DNA of 64,000 nucleotides from Dryococelus australis (Eukaryota > Arthropoda > Insecta > Phasmatodea > Phasmatidae). Positions 22,541 to 33,491 of the stretch are shown in pieces. The position numbers were made by a program, and so were the translations under genes. Location of the stretch: positions 142,002,457-142,066,456 of the forward strand of contig CM056994.1 of the NCBI GenBank assembly GCA_029891345.1, in the 5' to 3' direction. The notes under the pieces are model-generated. The model saw nothing but the letters and a program-made list of their open reading frames with translations, was not told the DNA's origin and did not search any database. Position 1 is the first letter of the stretch. Each line of letters opens with the position of its first letter.

Positions 22541-23560
22541 TATATTTGTAGGCATCAATCAGCGAAGTATTGAGATCTGTCGAATATTTAAGTCCTAGGT
22601 TTCTCGTTCCCTGAAGATACCTGAATATCCATTTTAATTTTTTTACATCATGTACAATAGGGTTTTCCACATTTCTTGATGCCATGTTGACTGCATACGC
22701 TATATCCGGTCTAGACCTATTTGACAGGTACAACAAGCTACTAACATCCTCCCATTATGGAAAGTTTACACCTTCCATTCAATTACAGTCTTCAGATTTG
22801 TCAGTACCTGAAAATGCAGGAGTTGTTGCAGGTTTTGTGCAGTCCATATTGTCTGTTTTCAACAACTGGTTCACATATGATTCTTGATGAATGTTGATGA
22901 AGCCACTTGCATTTTCGATTTTAAGGCCTTCAAAGTGTTCAGGGTTGTCAGTAATTTTAACCTCAAATTCAGTTTGAAGTTTCATCATGAACTGATCAAT
23001 CTTGTCATTCTCATTTGAAATCACTAGGCCGTCATCTACCCAGATGGCTAGAATTGAATTACCTTTATCATTCACGAAGACTGACTTATTTGTTATGACT
23101 TTATGCAAGCCATGTGCCTTGAGAAAGTCAACTAATCTTTTACTCCAAGCATGAGGCGCTTGTTTAAGATCATAGAGAGATTTATTCAGTTTAACGACAG
23201 AGCTCTGTTAATTTTCAAAACCTTCAGATACGAGCATGAAAACATCTTGTTTTAAATTACCATACAGAATGGCAGTTTTTATGTCAAATTGCTTGAGGGA
23301 CATGTTTAACTTTTTAGCATAAGCCATGAGGAATCTCAGGGTATTCAATGCCACCACAAAGCTGAATGTTTCACTATAATCAAGTCTTGCTTTCTGTTCA
23401 CAACCATGTGCGAGTAGTTTAGCTTTATATCTATTGTAATATTTTATCTTAAATACCCATCTACTAGAGAGTAAGTTCTCATTTCTTGGGATTTCTTTGC
23501 CATCAACAAACTGAAAAACACAATTCCTCATGAGTGATGACTTTTAGTCCTCAACGGCTT
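22541..23560 (-). pseudogene. Copia reverse transcriptase remnant
   Basis: Two main frames cover RVT_2. 23,208-23,531 has 'SSRWVFKIKYYNRYKAKL', 'ARLDYSETFSFVVALNTLRF' and 'FDIKTAILYGNLKQDVFM', the palm motif with D-I-K-T-A. 22,779-23,108 has 'AIWVDDGLVISN', corresponding to the catalytic Y-V-D-D box with Trp for Tyr. 'NQLLKTDNMDCTKPATTP' follows. A frame break lies between 23,108 and 23,208. The Asp pair survives, but the reading frame does not. Confidence 0.88.
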
Positions 23561-24460
23561 TCAACCATTTATCTTTATCATCACTGGAAATGGCTTCTTT
23601 GTAGGACAGCATTACATGTCTTGAGAGTTTAATTTTCCTCTTTTCTGAGTTCCATAGTCTGTAGCCATTTGTGACATAACTAACCATGATAAATTTGTCA
23701 CATCTCTTTCATAGTTTTCCTAGCTTCTTAATTTTTTTTTGCATATGCCAGAGACCCGCATAATTTTAGATTGGACAGATCCGGTCTTTTACCATGTCAC
23801 AGTTTGGTAAGAGTTGTGTCGACTGTAGCAGACGGGCTTCTGTTCAGCAGGTACGTGCAGTGCATAAAGCCTCTCCCCACAACTCTTTCTTTAGGCCAGA
23901 GTCGAAAAGGAGTGCTCTTGTTTTCTCCATTAGCATCCTGTTCAGTAGCTCTGCTCGTCCAATTAGCTGAGGAGTTGCTGCACGGTCATAGTCCATCTTT
24001 ATTGCCCTTTCTCGAAACCAATCGGTGAAAATGTTGGGTACATATTATTACCCCCCCCCCCCCCTCCCTCCTCCGTCCACAAGTTACAACGAAATTTGTG
24101 TACACGCGAGTTCCATTTCGATTTGGCCTCAACAATGTAGTTTTGGGCAGCATCGCAAACATCTGATTTGTTTCTAATAAGACATATCACAAAAAAATGT
24201 GTGTAGTCGTCCAAGAAGGTCACGAAGTACCTGAAACCATCCCACAGTGTCTCAAGTGGCCCACACACATCAGTGTGTATTATTTCTAGTAGTCTTGTTG
24301 CTCTCTCCCTTGCTTTTCCAAAATGTTTTCTAGTCTGCTTTGATGTAAGGCAGGTTTCACATTGGATCTCACTCGTAGAGAATTTAAGCTTTTCAAGTCC
24401 AGATGATAAATTAGCCAGTTTCTTCATACCATCAACATTTCAATGACCAATTCTTCTATG
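23561..24460 (-). pseudogene. Copia integrase remnant
   Basis: 'HRRIGH.NVDGMKKLANLSS' and 'CETCLTSKQTRKHF' (24,300-24,460) form the GAG-pre-integrase H-H-C-C zinc finger. 'LLEIIHTDVCGPLETLWDGF' and 'FVTFLDDYTHFFVICL' carry the first two catalytic Asp positions of the rve core. The sequence then degenerates at a C tract (24,052-24,065, read as poly-Gly), where the C-D-N-G-G-E-Y motif would be. 23,720-24,000 retains 'ERTAELLNRMLMEKTRALL'-like pieces in two other frames, including the Trp-Gly-Glu-Ala motif. Confidence 0.85.
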
Positions 24461-24699
24461 TCATAGACTAAGGTCACTTGTTTTTTGCTCTCTCAGACAA
24501 GAGTGTTGTTATACAGCACTTCAAAATTATATCATATAGTCCAGCATTATCATTCTCAAATTTGATTTTAGTTTTACCCTTAAAAATTATATAAGGTTGT
24601 CAGTAAATTTGATAGCACCTCCCTTTTCTGAATTTTTGTGCACCGTTATTAGATTTTTTGTTAAACCTGGAACATACAGCACATTTTTCAATACACATT

Positions 24700-25040
24700 C
24701 TTAGTATTATTTATCTCCTTTGAGCTTGGCACACATGTTTTTATTTTTCTTAGAAGTTATAATTTCGGACTCTATATCTGTGGCAACATCACGGTTGATG
24801 ATCATGTGGGAAGTAGAACCTGAATCTAATACCCAAGATCCCTCAGGATTTCCACCCATTGATTCTGTAAGAAATGCAATCTTATCCCTGTTATTTGTAT
24901 GAGACTTTTTGTTTCTATCTCTAAATTAGCAGTTCTACTCGGTATCGTTATCCTATTTGCATGGTTTGCAACATTACTGTTTTTTCAAGCAGTTCCAGGC
25001 AATGTGGCCCCTTTTGTTACATTTAAAACAAACAATATTT
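24700..25040 (-). pseudogene. Copia zinc knuckle and protease remnant
   Basis: 24,989-25,030 encodes C-F-K-C-N-K-R-G-H-I-A-W-N-C, an intact CCHC knuckle (C-x2-C-x4-H-x4-C). About 150 bp downstream 'GSWVLDSGSTSHMIINR' (around 24,790-24,840) is the Copia aspartic protease active site (D-S-G-S). Both are separated from gag and integrase by frame breaks. Confidence 0.9.
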
Positions 25041-25144
25041 TTATTTACAGTTTTGACTGCTAAATTATGATGTGTGCTACTGGTATTACCTCTATCTTCT
25101 ACTGCTAACAATTTGGTAGTTAGATTAGTAAGAGTCCTGTCACT

Positions 25145-25696
25145 CTAAGGGGTCGATCCCCAGGCAGTTAAAAAATGTCTAAATCTGTCTGGCAAAGATG
25201 ACAAAATTTTACCCATCATCGTTTCATCATCAACTGTGTGGCCTACACTTTTTAGTTTCATGGAAAGGTTTCGTAAATCAGATAGACCAGACACAACATT
25301 GTCAATTTTGTAGATGAATAATTTATGCAGCAACGAACTTTTGTTGTAACTGCTAGCTCTCTCACAAATGGAACACAGTTTGTCAAACATAACCTTGGCA
25401 GAGTCACAATACATATTGCATTGAACATTACCTTTGTATATCATTGTTACGATGTATCTGTGGGCTTTGGCATTTTTCTTTCCCCAATTCGAATCTTCTT
25501 AACCTTCCCTAAAATTGGTGCTAACAATATTATACAAATCTGCGCTTTCAAAAACACAACTATTTTGAAAAATCCAAATACTGAAATTGCAATAACATTT
25601 GAGTTTTTCCACATGGGCAAAATCTTCTGATGCCATAGCCATTTTATTCCTTCGTGTATGTTCGCACGAATGAGTGAATGCAAGACACTTCACTTA
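25145..25696 (-). pseudogene. Copia gag remnant
   Basis: N-terminal frame 25,499-25,693 ('MAMASEDFAHVEKL', then 'FESADLYNIVS') followed after a frameshift by 25,145-25,444. The second part is a UBN2/Copia gag-like domain: 'AKVMFDKLCSICERASSYNKSS.LHKLF', 'MKLKSVGHTVDDETMMGKIL' and 'SSLPDRFRHFLTAW'. The last phrase is the hallmark L-L-x-S-L-P-x-x-Y/F motif. A TAG at 25,145 ends this frame just before the zinc knuckle. Confidence 0.88.
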
Positions 25697-25745
25697 TAGT
25701 CTTCTTGCAGTATGTATTGCACCTTAAGTCTCTGGGTCAATAACC

Positions 25746-25924
25746 TGTAATAAATTTCGATTTTAGTTTTAAGCTTACACTGTCAAAAACGAGTAAACAT
25801 ATTAAAAAAGTTTTTATTTTACTTCTCATTCATAGTGCATAAACAACAGAGGCGATAACAAACCATTTTGTTTTTATACAAGGAGAAAGTAATAAAATGC
25901 TAATTTTGATTTACCTACTCAACA
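25746..25924 (-). repeat. Copia 5' LTR
   Basis: 179 bp, plus-strand ends TGTAATAAA...ACTCAACA, the same length as its partner. On the minus strand it is followed directly by GGTTATTGACCCAGAG, resembling the primer-binding site of insect Copia elements that use an internal initiator-tRNA-Met site. Confidence 0.93.
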
Positions 25925-26717
25925 TTTACACCCCTGTACCTTCTGGTCGTTTCTGTGGAAATAGACCGCATTGTTGGGCCTTCATGTACTTCAGTTGCCG
26001 CCCACACGAAAATAACGATACTTCGGGTTAATAATCGCTATAGAGTTTGCAATATGTTGCCTCTGCTTTCCTAAATCTCCCAAGTCTCAATATGTGGAAA
26101 ACAATATCTTCCTTTCTTCTTCTTCTGACAATTTGGTACAGAATTGTAAATTATATTTCTCACTGCATGGTTGTTTGATTGCCCTTTATTCCCGGATGTT
26201 TCTGCTCAATGTGTGCATTTCATAAACATTTCGACTATTCCTAGCCTTCTTCAGCATATTTATATTCCATTTTTTGTATCCCTTTTTCGTTTATGCCCGT
26301 TTTGCAAGACTAACAAGGATACCCCTGTTTGAAGAGAGGAAAATCCTATGGTTTGAATATTCAGTGACATTTACACTCGAAGATGCTGATGCAGTCTTTT
26401 CAGCACTGTCGCCCCCTATGTTGTTACCCGGTACGTGTGTCTTGTTTTTTACATCGTCATCACAATCTTCGGAGATTCTCACTGGATACGACACTAACCG
26501 CTGAATCAAAAGAGCACGAACTATTACATGAGGACGAAGAAGAGGATGATCCAGAACTTTATTGAGAACTTTCTGAAAATACGTTTTGCTGCATAGTATT
26601 CTGATTGTTCGGATCCCTGGTTATGGGTTTTTCTGCACTCTGTCCGCTGCCAAGAGACTCATTATTCTTGTTTGCTTACTCAACCAAATCAACCATTATT
26701 TTTCCATGGCTGCTCAT
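25925..26717 (-). pseudogene. Transposase-like protein, N-terminal third (split by Copia)
   Basis: A possible start ATG is at 26,717-26,715 (MSSHGKIMVDLVE), followed by a stop and a Ser-rich stretch (SSGSSSSSSCNSS). A frameshifted segment at 26,291-26,509 comes next. Near 26,000-26,150 there is a Cys-containing region and the family motif 'TKLSEEEERKI..TYWDLGD' followed by 'KQRQHIANS'. The coding homology ends exactly at the Copia right LTR (25,924) and resumes on the far side at 21,783, consistent with a later Copia insertion. Several stops and frameshifts make it a pseudogene. A possible 3' splice site (TTTATCGCAG) lies just upstream of the ATG. Confidence 0.6.
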
Positions 26718-26719
26718 GG

Positions 26720-27514
26720 TAAGTAACCTGCGATAAAGATACAATGAAATATTAATCCAATTAATCATTTCAGGATACTAACATATTGCACCTTTATAAC
26801 GTATCAGATATTTGTATCAGAGGATTAGCAACAATGGTGACATAACTGTTAATGATGTACAGTGATTCTTAAATGTCATGTACACATTTAATGCAAGAAA
26901 GTCACTTTTCCACATAGCATTAAACTCACAACGATACATTCCGCAGCATGTTTACTACAAGAACATCATATTCACAAATGTGATTACGATTATTCTTACA
27001 AATATTTTACTGCATAACATCATAAACCAAAATAACACCTTATTGATGATGAAATTTATACAAATAATAGATTTTCCTTTTCACGAATATGGTCAGAATT
27101 GTAAATATATCATTCTTGAAGAAAATTTACAACAGTTTCCTCTCGTAAAGACAAAGATCAACTGAAATTTGACACTGTTGCTGACAACATTCTGTATAAT
27201 AAGGATACGATCTCTGACTCTGTGTCTGCCTGTCCGTCTTTAATACTTCTAAGTCCCTTGAAACTCAATATAAGTTGTTAAAGTTTTGAAGAGGGAATCC
27301 TCAGGATCAAATACAGGTCGAGTTCGAATTTCAACAAGATCAGATAACGCAATCATTAACTTTTACCCTAAAAATTCATTTTTAAATTACTTTTTTCCTA
27401 TATGAAAGTTTTGTATTAATGCATATAGATTATTGCATAGAGATATTAAGGTAATGGGATATCATTTTTGTTTACTTTAAATGTCCCGCTTCAATGTTCA
27501 GTTAATTTCCAAGT
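26720..27514. other. AT-rich sequence, no gene recognised
   Basis: An open frame at 26,878-27,165 (95 codons) has no recognisable domain and AT-rich composition, and is probably chance. 27,240-27,470 reads like a non-coding relic ('CCTTGAAACTCAATATAAG'). Confidence 0.5.
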
Positions 27515-27930
27515 GGGGCCACAGTGGCTCAGTGGATAGAACGATTCCCAGTGAGGCCACAGTGGTCCAGTGAATAGAGCGATTCCAAGTGGGGCCACAA
27601 CAACTCAGTGGATAGAACTATATCAAGTGGGACCATAGTGGCCAAATAGGTAGATATATAAGATGCGGCATTAGTGGCTCAGTGAATAGAGATATTCCAA
27701 TTGGGACCGCAGTGATTCAGTGGATAGAGCGATTCCAAGTGGGGCCGCAGAGGCTCAGTTGATAGAGCGGTTCCAAATTGGACTGTAGTGGCTTAGTGGT
27801 CATAACTATATCAAGTGGGGCAGCAGTGGCCCAGTAGATGTATATCAAATGGTACCGCAGTTGCCAAGTGGTTAGAGCGATTCTAAGTGGGGCCGCAGTG
27901 GCTTAGTGGATAGAACTATATCCAATGTTG
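27515..27930 (+). repeat. 38-bp tandem repeat array (about 11 units) resembling a tRNA D-arm
   Basis: Contiguous 38-bp units with consensus AGTGGGGCCGCAGTGGCTCA + GTGGATAGAGCGATTCCA. Two units carry small indels (around 27,640-27,665 and 27,815-27,840). The core TGGCTCAGTGGATAGAGC matches a tRNA D-stem/loop and box A, but no anticodon or T-arm is present in any unit. The same satellite occurs at 8,403-8,516. Confidence 0.95.
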
Positions 27931-28709
27931 ACTTAATTTCACATCATTTTTTTCAGTCTTTGTATGATAACAAACATTTTTAACATCGTAACTGTTCTAG
28001 GCACGTGAGAATACTAAATAAAAATGGTCACGGGCTGGACCCCTAGTTGTTCATAAATACCATATAGTAAAGCGTTACCCAGCATGCTCTTTCGCACGGA
28101 GTTGCAGAAGCACAGTTATGACACTCTTTCAGTGAAAAGTGTACATCGTAACTATTAACTCTGCGCATGTAACTCAATAGTGGCCATTTTTGAGACGAGT
28201 TATTATTGCTAGAAATGATCAATATAACATTATTTTAAAATTTAATGTTCAAATCGTTTGTATGAAAGTGCATTGATTTCAGTGACTCAAACATTAACTG
28301 CAAAGTCCAAAATACATGTTTAGTTCTTCTACCTGAATTGAAGTAAATATATAAGCGTGATACGTAACGCGTGCACTACATTACGTCTATGAATGTATTT
28401 TTCCGGAAGAGTTAAATTTTAGTGCGTAGAAGTATTATTTTCGTTTGAGTTCGTAATACGAAAACGATACGAAAGGCAAATAATTAATTTGTTGATTTAA
28501 TTCTGAATTAATTTTTTGCGAAATGTAGATGAACTTTTTTCTGTAACGTGAATCTAGGAGATGTTTAAAACATGTCCGCGGGTAAGATAAACTATGACTG
28601 TGGCTTGTCATGATTATCCGACTTCACGTTTGTTTTACAGTGTAACTAGTTTTGTTGCGAAATGATGTTATAATGAAATATTGCTACGTATAACAGGCCT
28701 GTGTTGTAC

Positions 28710-28800
28710 TACGTTTTACTCAATAGAGAGTTCAGGTAAGATATTACCATGCTATGTTTTACTTAATACAGTTCAGGCAAGATGTTACCATAGTATGTAT
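28710..28800 (+). repeat. Local ~43-bp tandem duplication
   Basis: 'ACGTTTTACTCAATAGAGAG' with 'TTCAGGTAAGATATTACCAT' is followed by 'GTTTTACTTAATACAGTTCA' with 'GGCAAGATGTTACCATAGTA'. Two diverged copies, immediately upstream of the GC-rich island. Confidence 0.75.
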
Positions 28801-28839
28801 TAACAGCATGTAAGCGTTCACTGAGCACGTTTCGCTTCC

Positions 28840-29720
28840 CTCAGTTCTACCCTCTCCACATCGCCGTCACGTGACACCATGACGTCAGGAAGCGGGGAGC
28901 TCTTGTCGCCCATTGCTCAATCTTCCTATAACAATGCTTACGGTATTTATTATCCAGACTGTTAGCGACCGAGTGGTACTCATTTGTGTTTCGTTCAGAA
29001 TATTACGTTCCCGCTCAATGGAATTTAACTAACTTCATTCAGTTAAAATCTTCCCTCAGATTTTTGTCTTTTAATAATGTCGGGCCCACTCTTCTATTGA
29101 AAACAGAAGCGGTCCGTATTCGAACTCGAATGTAGGCCCTCGTTTACAGAGGAGGGAAATAGGTGGTTTCTCCCGCGACAAATAGTTCGTCGGCAGGATT
29201 TTCCTTGGTGAGCACGGAAGAGCGCCAGGAAGACACGCAGCAACGCGACACAGCGACGGCTACTTCAGAATTCCGGCTAGAGGACCGCGGCCAAAAACTT
29301 CTGCCCCTCCGACTCGCACATTTCACGCTTCACAGTTTTCAGGGGTGTCCAAATTCCTCCCTCCTCGCGAGCAGATAAATCCCCAAGTCAGAATCGCAAG
29401 AGAAATGCCTTTCCTTCTTTTTTTCTTTCGACCCCAGGGGAAAGGAGAGATTTCGCCTTGGTGGAGGATGGTATGGGTTGGTGGGCGCAGCGGAGTCGTG
29501 GAGTGCGGGTTTGGGCTAGGGGGCGCAAGAGGCCCTCTCTCTTCGGAATCACGTAATAGAACAGGGTGGGCCAGGAGGGAGATACGTAAGGGGTTAAGAA
29601 GGCAGTCACGTGATCGCTGCAGAATAAACGATAAAGCGGAGAGAAAGAACGTGTGGGCGAACCAAGTGGCTTGATACATTTAGGTGAACTTGCGAGCCCT
29701 AGGCTGCCAGCGGAAATAAA
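28840..29720. promoter_or_regulatory. GC-rich island with E-box and CRE palindromes (candidate promoter/first exon)
   Basis: Composition rises sharply above the flanks. GTCACGTGAC (28,866-28,875), containing an E-box CACGTG, lies 4 bp from a perfect CRE, TGACGTCA (28,880-28,887). A second CACGTG is at 29,607-29,612. Frames on both strands stay open for up to about 130 codons (29,323-29,777), but they overlap each other and lack motifs, so I do not call a gene. No TATA box or Inr could be assigned with confidence. Confidence 0.4.
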
Positions 29721-32544
29721 TATCCACAGCCACAATCTCGATGTTAAGTGTTTTTTGCATGGGTGGACAACGGTCATGTATGCAGCCTGACTTCAAAATA
29801 TATGAAGTTTCAAATAAAAACTTTTACTCTACAAAGCATGGGCAGAAATAAAATTAGCACAGTTTACTGGTACCTTTAAAATGCCAAGGCTTTATTTGTC
29901 TCTTTTTTTTATATCATGTTTATTTGCACGATTTAAAGTATATAAGTAAATCCACTTCCGAGAGTTGAAATTTTACGATTGAATGACACAGTGTATTAGG
30001 TAAGTGGATGCCCTCATTGACTTTTTAATAACAACAATAACTGTCACGTATGAACCTTACGTGATTTGGCAATGTAAATTCAAATGAATGTTGTATGATG
30101 TTGTAGTAGATATTACTTCCTTAGTAAATTGTTTTTATTTTGAATGCTCAATCGGAGGGCCACAGTCTATCACTTTGAAAACATCATACAAAGATTATAA
30201 TGGTATTTGACTCCAAGCTGTTGCTCACCATCACTACAATTAACCGTTATAAAGGTAACGAGTAACACCAACGATAGCTCAATCGAAATACTCTCACAGA
30301 AAGGAACGTTTTCGTCTGAATACTAATTTGGATTAAATCACTCTCGGAACCTCTTTTTATTTTCGCCACAAAGTTTAGATTTTATAAAATAGTATTGCTA
30401 AGTCTAGTAGTGCAACAATTAAAGAAACCTTTTGAAACATTTTTAAGGCCAAGGATATTTTTTTAGCTGTGCTGTGCTTCGAATTTTCTTAATTAATTTG
30501 CACATTTAAATATGTTGCAAAACACGGGAATTTTGTTTAAAAAAAAAACAGAAATAATATTCCCATTTAAACTCTTAAGTGGAGTAGCTGTCATAATTGT
30601 ACATTCGTGTACTTAAAAAAAAGTTTTAACAAATACGTTATTTAGGTTTACTGTCTAGTTATTGTAAGCTATTTACGAGAGGCTCGTAATTTCCATTACG
30701 CCCTAAAGTAAAGGGATATGTAACAGTTCGTACCAGTTTTAAATCGCATGTAACTGTGACGAAAAATATTTAATGGGACCACTATTACGTAGAAAAATGG
30801 AATTTACATATAGTGGAAAATATGCCAGTGAAATATCACGTGAATATAAAGAATAAAACTGAAAAAATTACAAAAAATTGATTAGACAAAAGTGATGCAA
30901 AAACATTAAGAACCATTTGCATAATGAAAGCAGCTGCTCTTTAAACGCTCCGTTAAAAACTTGCGTAAATCATTAGAACATTTGACGTAAAGTTATTGTA
31001 AATATATAAAAACGTGGTGCTTAATGTTAACATAAAAACTATTCTCTGTAATTATATACAACAGCTTACCGTAATACAAATATCGCTGATTTTCAAAGAC
31101 GAGCATTGCTGAGTTTATACAAAGCGATCTTCACATTTGTAACAATATGTACGTAACTATTTTTTACGGCAGTCAAGGAATTCAAGCCCGTTAATCCTGC
31201 GTTTAAAAAAAAAGTTATGTAAGATATCACAAAACTCTTTTCAACTGACAACTTTTAAAACACGCTAACATTACAAAAAAAAAAAAAATAGAAGCCGCGG
31301 ATATGCCAAACTCCAAACAAATATTTTGTTTAATCCAAATCCTTAAACGCAATCCTGGTAGAGGAACAGTTGTACTGAACTCCTTTTAGTTCGTGGCCAA
31401 TCGTGCTTCGTTCCAATAAAATTTGTAATTTTTTACAAACTGAATGATTTATATGATAAACAAAGAAGCGGGGTATTTATCCTATTCCTAAACCGTATCT
31501 AGAAAAGAGAAGGGAATGATTCACGTATTTACTGTAAGACGAAAAAAATTTACGGAAAATCAGTTACTGAGAAAAACAAAAAACGAGTGTCTGCTACGAA
31601 CAAAAAATTAAAAAAAAAAAAAACATTCTACTAGTAGTTTTTGTTGATTTCATTGAAGGCTTTTTTCTGGCAGAGTGCTATTTTTTCAGCTGGAATATAT
31701 ATTAATTTTCTAAGCCCCAATACATTGAAGTAACCTGACGAAATTATCATATAATGGCAATAATATTTATAAAATCCAAACATATTTTAGAATTTATATA
31801 CTTGCAAATTAACATAAAGGACAGTACTTACAGCATACGTAATTTTCAGAGAACCTTTCAATTACCGACCGCACATTTTGGTAATTTAGTTGGCCGCATT
31901 ACAAGATTGTGACAAAAATGTTTTGAATGCTAATTACTACCTGATAAGTTATTTTTTATGTCGGATATAAGCAAATTTTTGGAAACTAAAAATTATTTAA
32001 AACTCTGAGGTGATTAAATTTAATTGTTAGGTAAAAGCAATTATTCCAGGGATAGTTTAAAGTTACACTAATAAAATTGCCACATTTTCATTCAGTGATA
32101 GTAAGGAGAATGTCTAGCAAGGTGAATGTCTGTCTATATTAAGAACTAACCGGAAGCCAATATACGAGACGTTGCTTACCGCAGGTTATTCACTTGACTA
32201 CGCCTGATCGACGTTTCGCGAGGGCTCGGACCAACACACTATGGAGATCGCTGAAGATCCTCATATGGCTAGCACCTCGCAGGGGAAGACGAACATCGAC
32301 ACTCGACGACGACCTGGCGACCAAGACGACACGCCCACGCATTTACGTATAGGTCCCACTGCCCTCATTCATCTGCTGGGGCTTTGCTGTTTTAGCAGTG
32401 ACTCGCTCTAGAGTTGTTGGCGGGCTTGCCATCTTGAATCCCTCGTATCATGTATGGTTATTGTATAGGTGCAATTGCATTGATTGCCACGTTCTTAAAT
32501 TGTAGTATTATTTATTATAACGTACGATGAGTTAGTACAATTAA

Positions 32545-32545
<1 letters not shown>
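29721..32545. other. AT-rich non-coding sequence
   Basis: Many A and T runs (for example 31,275-31,288 and 31,608-31,623) and no frame of note. 32,190-32,420 is locally GC-richer ('GACGACCTGGCGACCAAGAC') and may be a fragment of an unrecognised repeat. Confidence 0.55.
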
Positions 32546-32547
<2 letters not shown>

Positions 32548-32607
<60 letters not shown>

Positions 32608-32612
32608 TATAT
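32548..32612. repeat. (TA)n microsatellite
   Basis: About 65 bp of TA dinucleotides with one slip near 32,600. Confidence 0.97.
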
Positions 32613-33137
32613 TCTTATTGAATTAGAAGCCACAGGCTTCGTCATTTTAAATTGCTTACGTCTTTAAGTTTAGTAAATACTGATTTTAACACAACTGAAA
32701 ATATTTATTTCTGCAGTTAGCAAGTGTAGTCCTTTAATATAACGTGTAAAAATTTTGTATAGGCCTAGATATTTTAATATTAAGTTAAATTAATACAAAA
32801 TTTTGCAATTTTTTGTTTATCATAAATTGCTCGCTTAATCATATATTGTTGCTTCTGTTGTTTGTTTTTTTTTAGAGGCCATGAAAGCTTTCAGGTGCCT
32901 TTTATATTCGAAGGCTAAGTATTTATTTTACGGGACAGGGTAATACAGCAGATATCTAAATTTGAGTAAGTGAACTGATACGAAAATATATATGAGTCAT
33001 TATTCAGAGAGGTATAATGAAAGGTCTTTAAAGCAGAAATGTTCTCATGTATGTGTCATATACCAAATTGTATCCATCTTAGTGATACTTAAATACACAC
33101 GTGTCTTGAACTTGGCATGCACTATCTTACGTCCCTC

Positions 33138-33491
33138 CTAGCCTTCGTTACCGCAGTCTGCCAACACGAGGCACGTACTTAGGTCTTCCTCTCCCACTGC
33201 TCTGCGTGTTGTATAATGCAGATTCGATATAGTTGTCCGTCTTGAACGTAGAATTGTTTGCTGAAAATGCCTTACATGTATTCTCACGTGGACTAAGCAG
33301 GTTAGTTGTATGTTTACGGCTTCTGCGATGAATAATGAGCTCGCTGCTGTTGAAGTATTCCACCGGCACTTTCCTACACATAGAATTCCAGTTGTCGCGG
33401 TTTTCTGTCTTGTACAATACATTATGTGAAAGTGGTAGGATGACCAGTGCTCATTTGTCATGAGAACGAGGCCGTCAACACGATGTGCCAC
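33138..33491 (-). other. Unassigned open frames
   Basis: Two overlapping minus-strand frames, 117 and 89 codons. The shorter ends in a basic 'SSGRGRPKYVPRVGRLR' segment. Base composition is more balanced than the surroundings, so this could be an exon or an element fragment. No domain was recognised, and no convincing splice sites were defined. Confidence 0.2.

Larger units (their letters stand above)
21784..25924 (-). mobile_element. Full-length but dead Ty1/Copia retrotransposon (4,141 bp)
   Basis: Two 179-bp LTRs (21,784-21,962 and 25,746-25,924) with TGTTGA...ACA termini bound gag, protease, integrase, RT and RNase H in Copia order on the minus strand. Flanks read TTTAT on the left and TTTAC on the right, a 4-of-5-match target duplication. 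A primer-binding site (GGTTATTGACCCAGAG) adjoins the right LTR and a purine-rich tract (GGGATGAG) the left one. The LTRs have diverged by roughly a fifth and the polyprotein is broken into at least six frames, so it is an old insertion. Confidence 0.92.

Noticed and set aside
26878-27165. 95-codon open frame as a gene
   Set aside because: Residue content mirrors AT-rich composition (Ile, Asn, Lys, Tyr) and no motif or splice context is seen.
27515-27930. CRISPR-like regularly repeated array
   Set aside because: The 38-bp units are directly contiguous with no unique spacers, and the window is clearly eukaryotic.
29323-29777. Open frames of up to 129 codons in the GC island
   Set aside because: Frames are open simultaneously on both strands in several phases, as expected for GC-rich DNA with few stops; the residue content is low-complexity (Pro/Arg/Ser).
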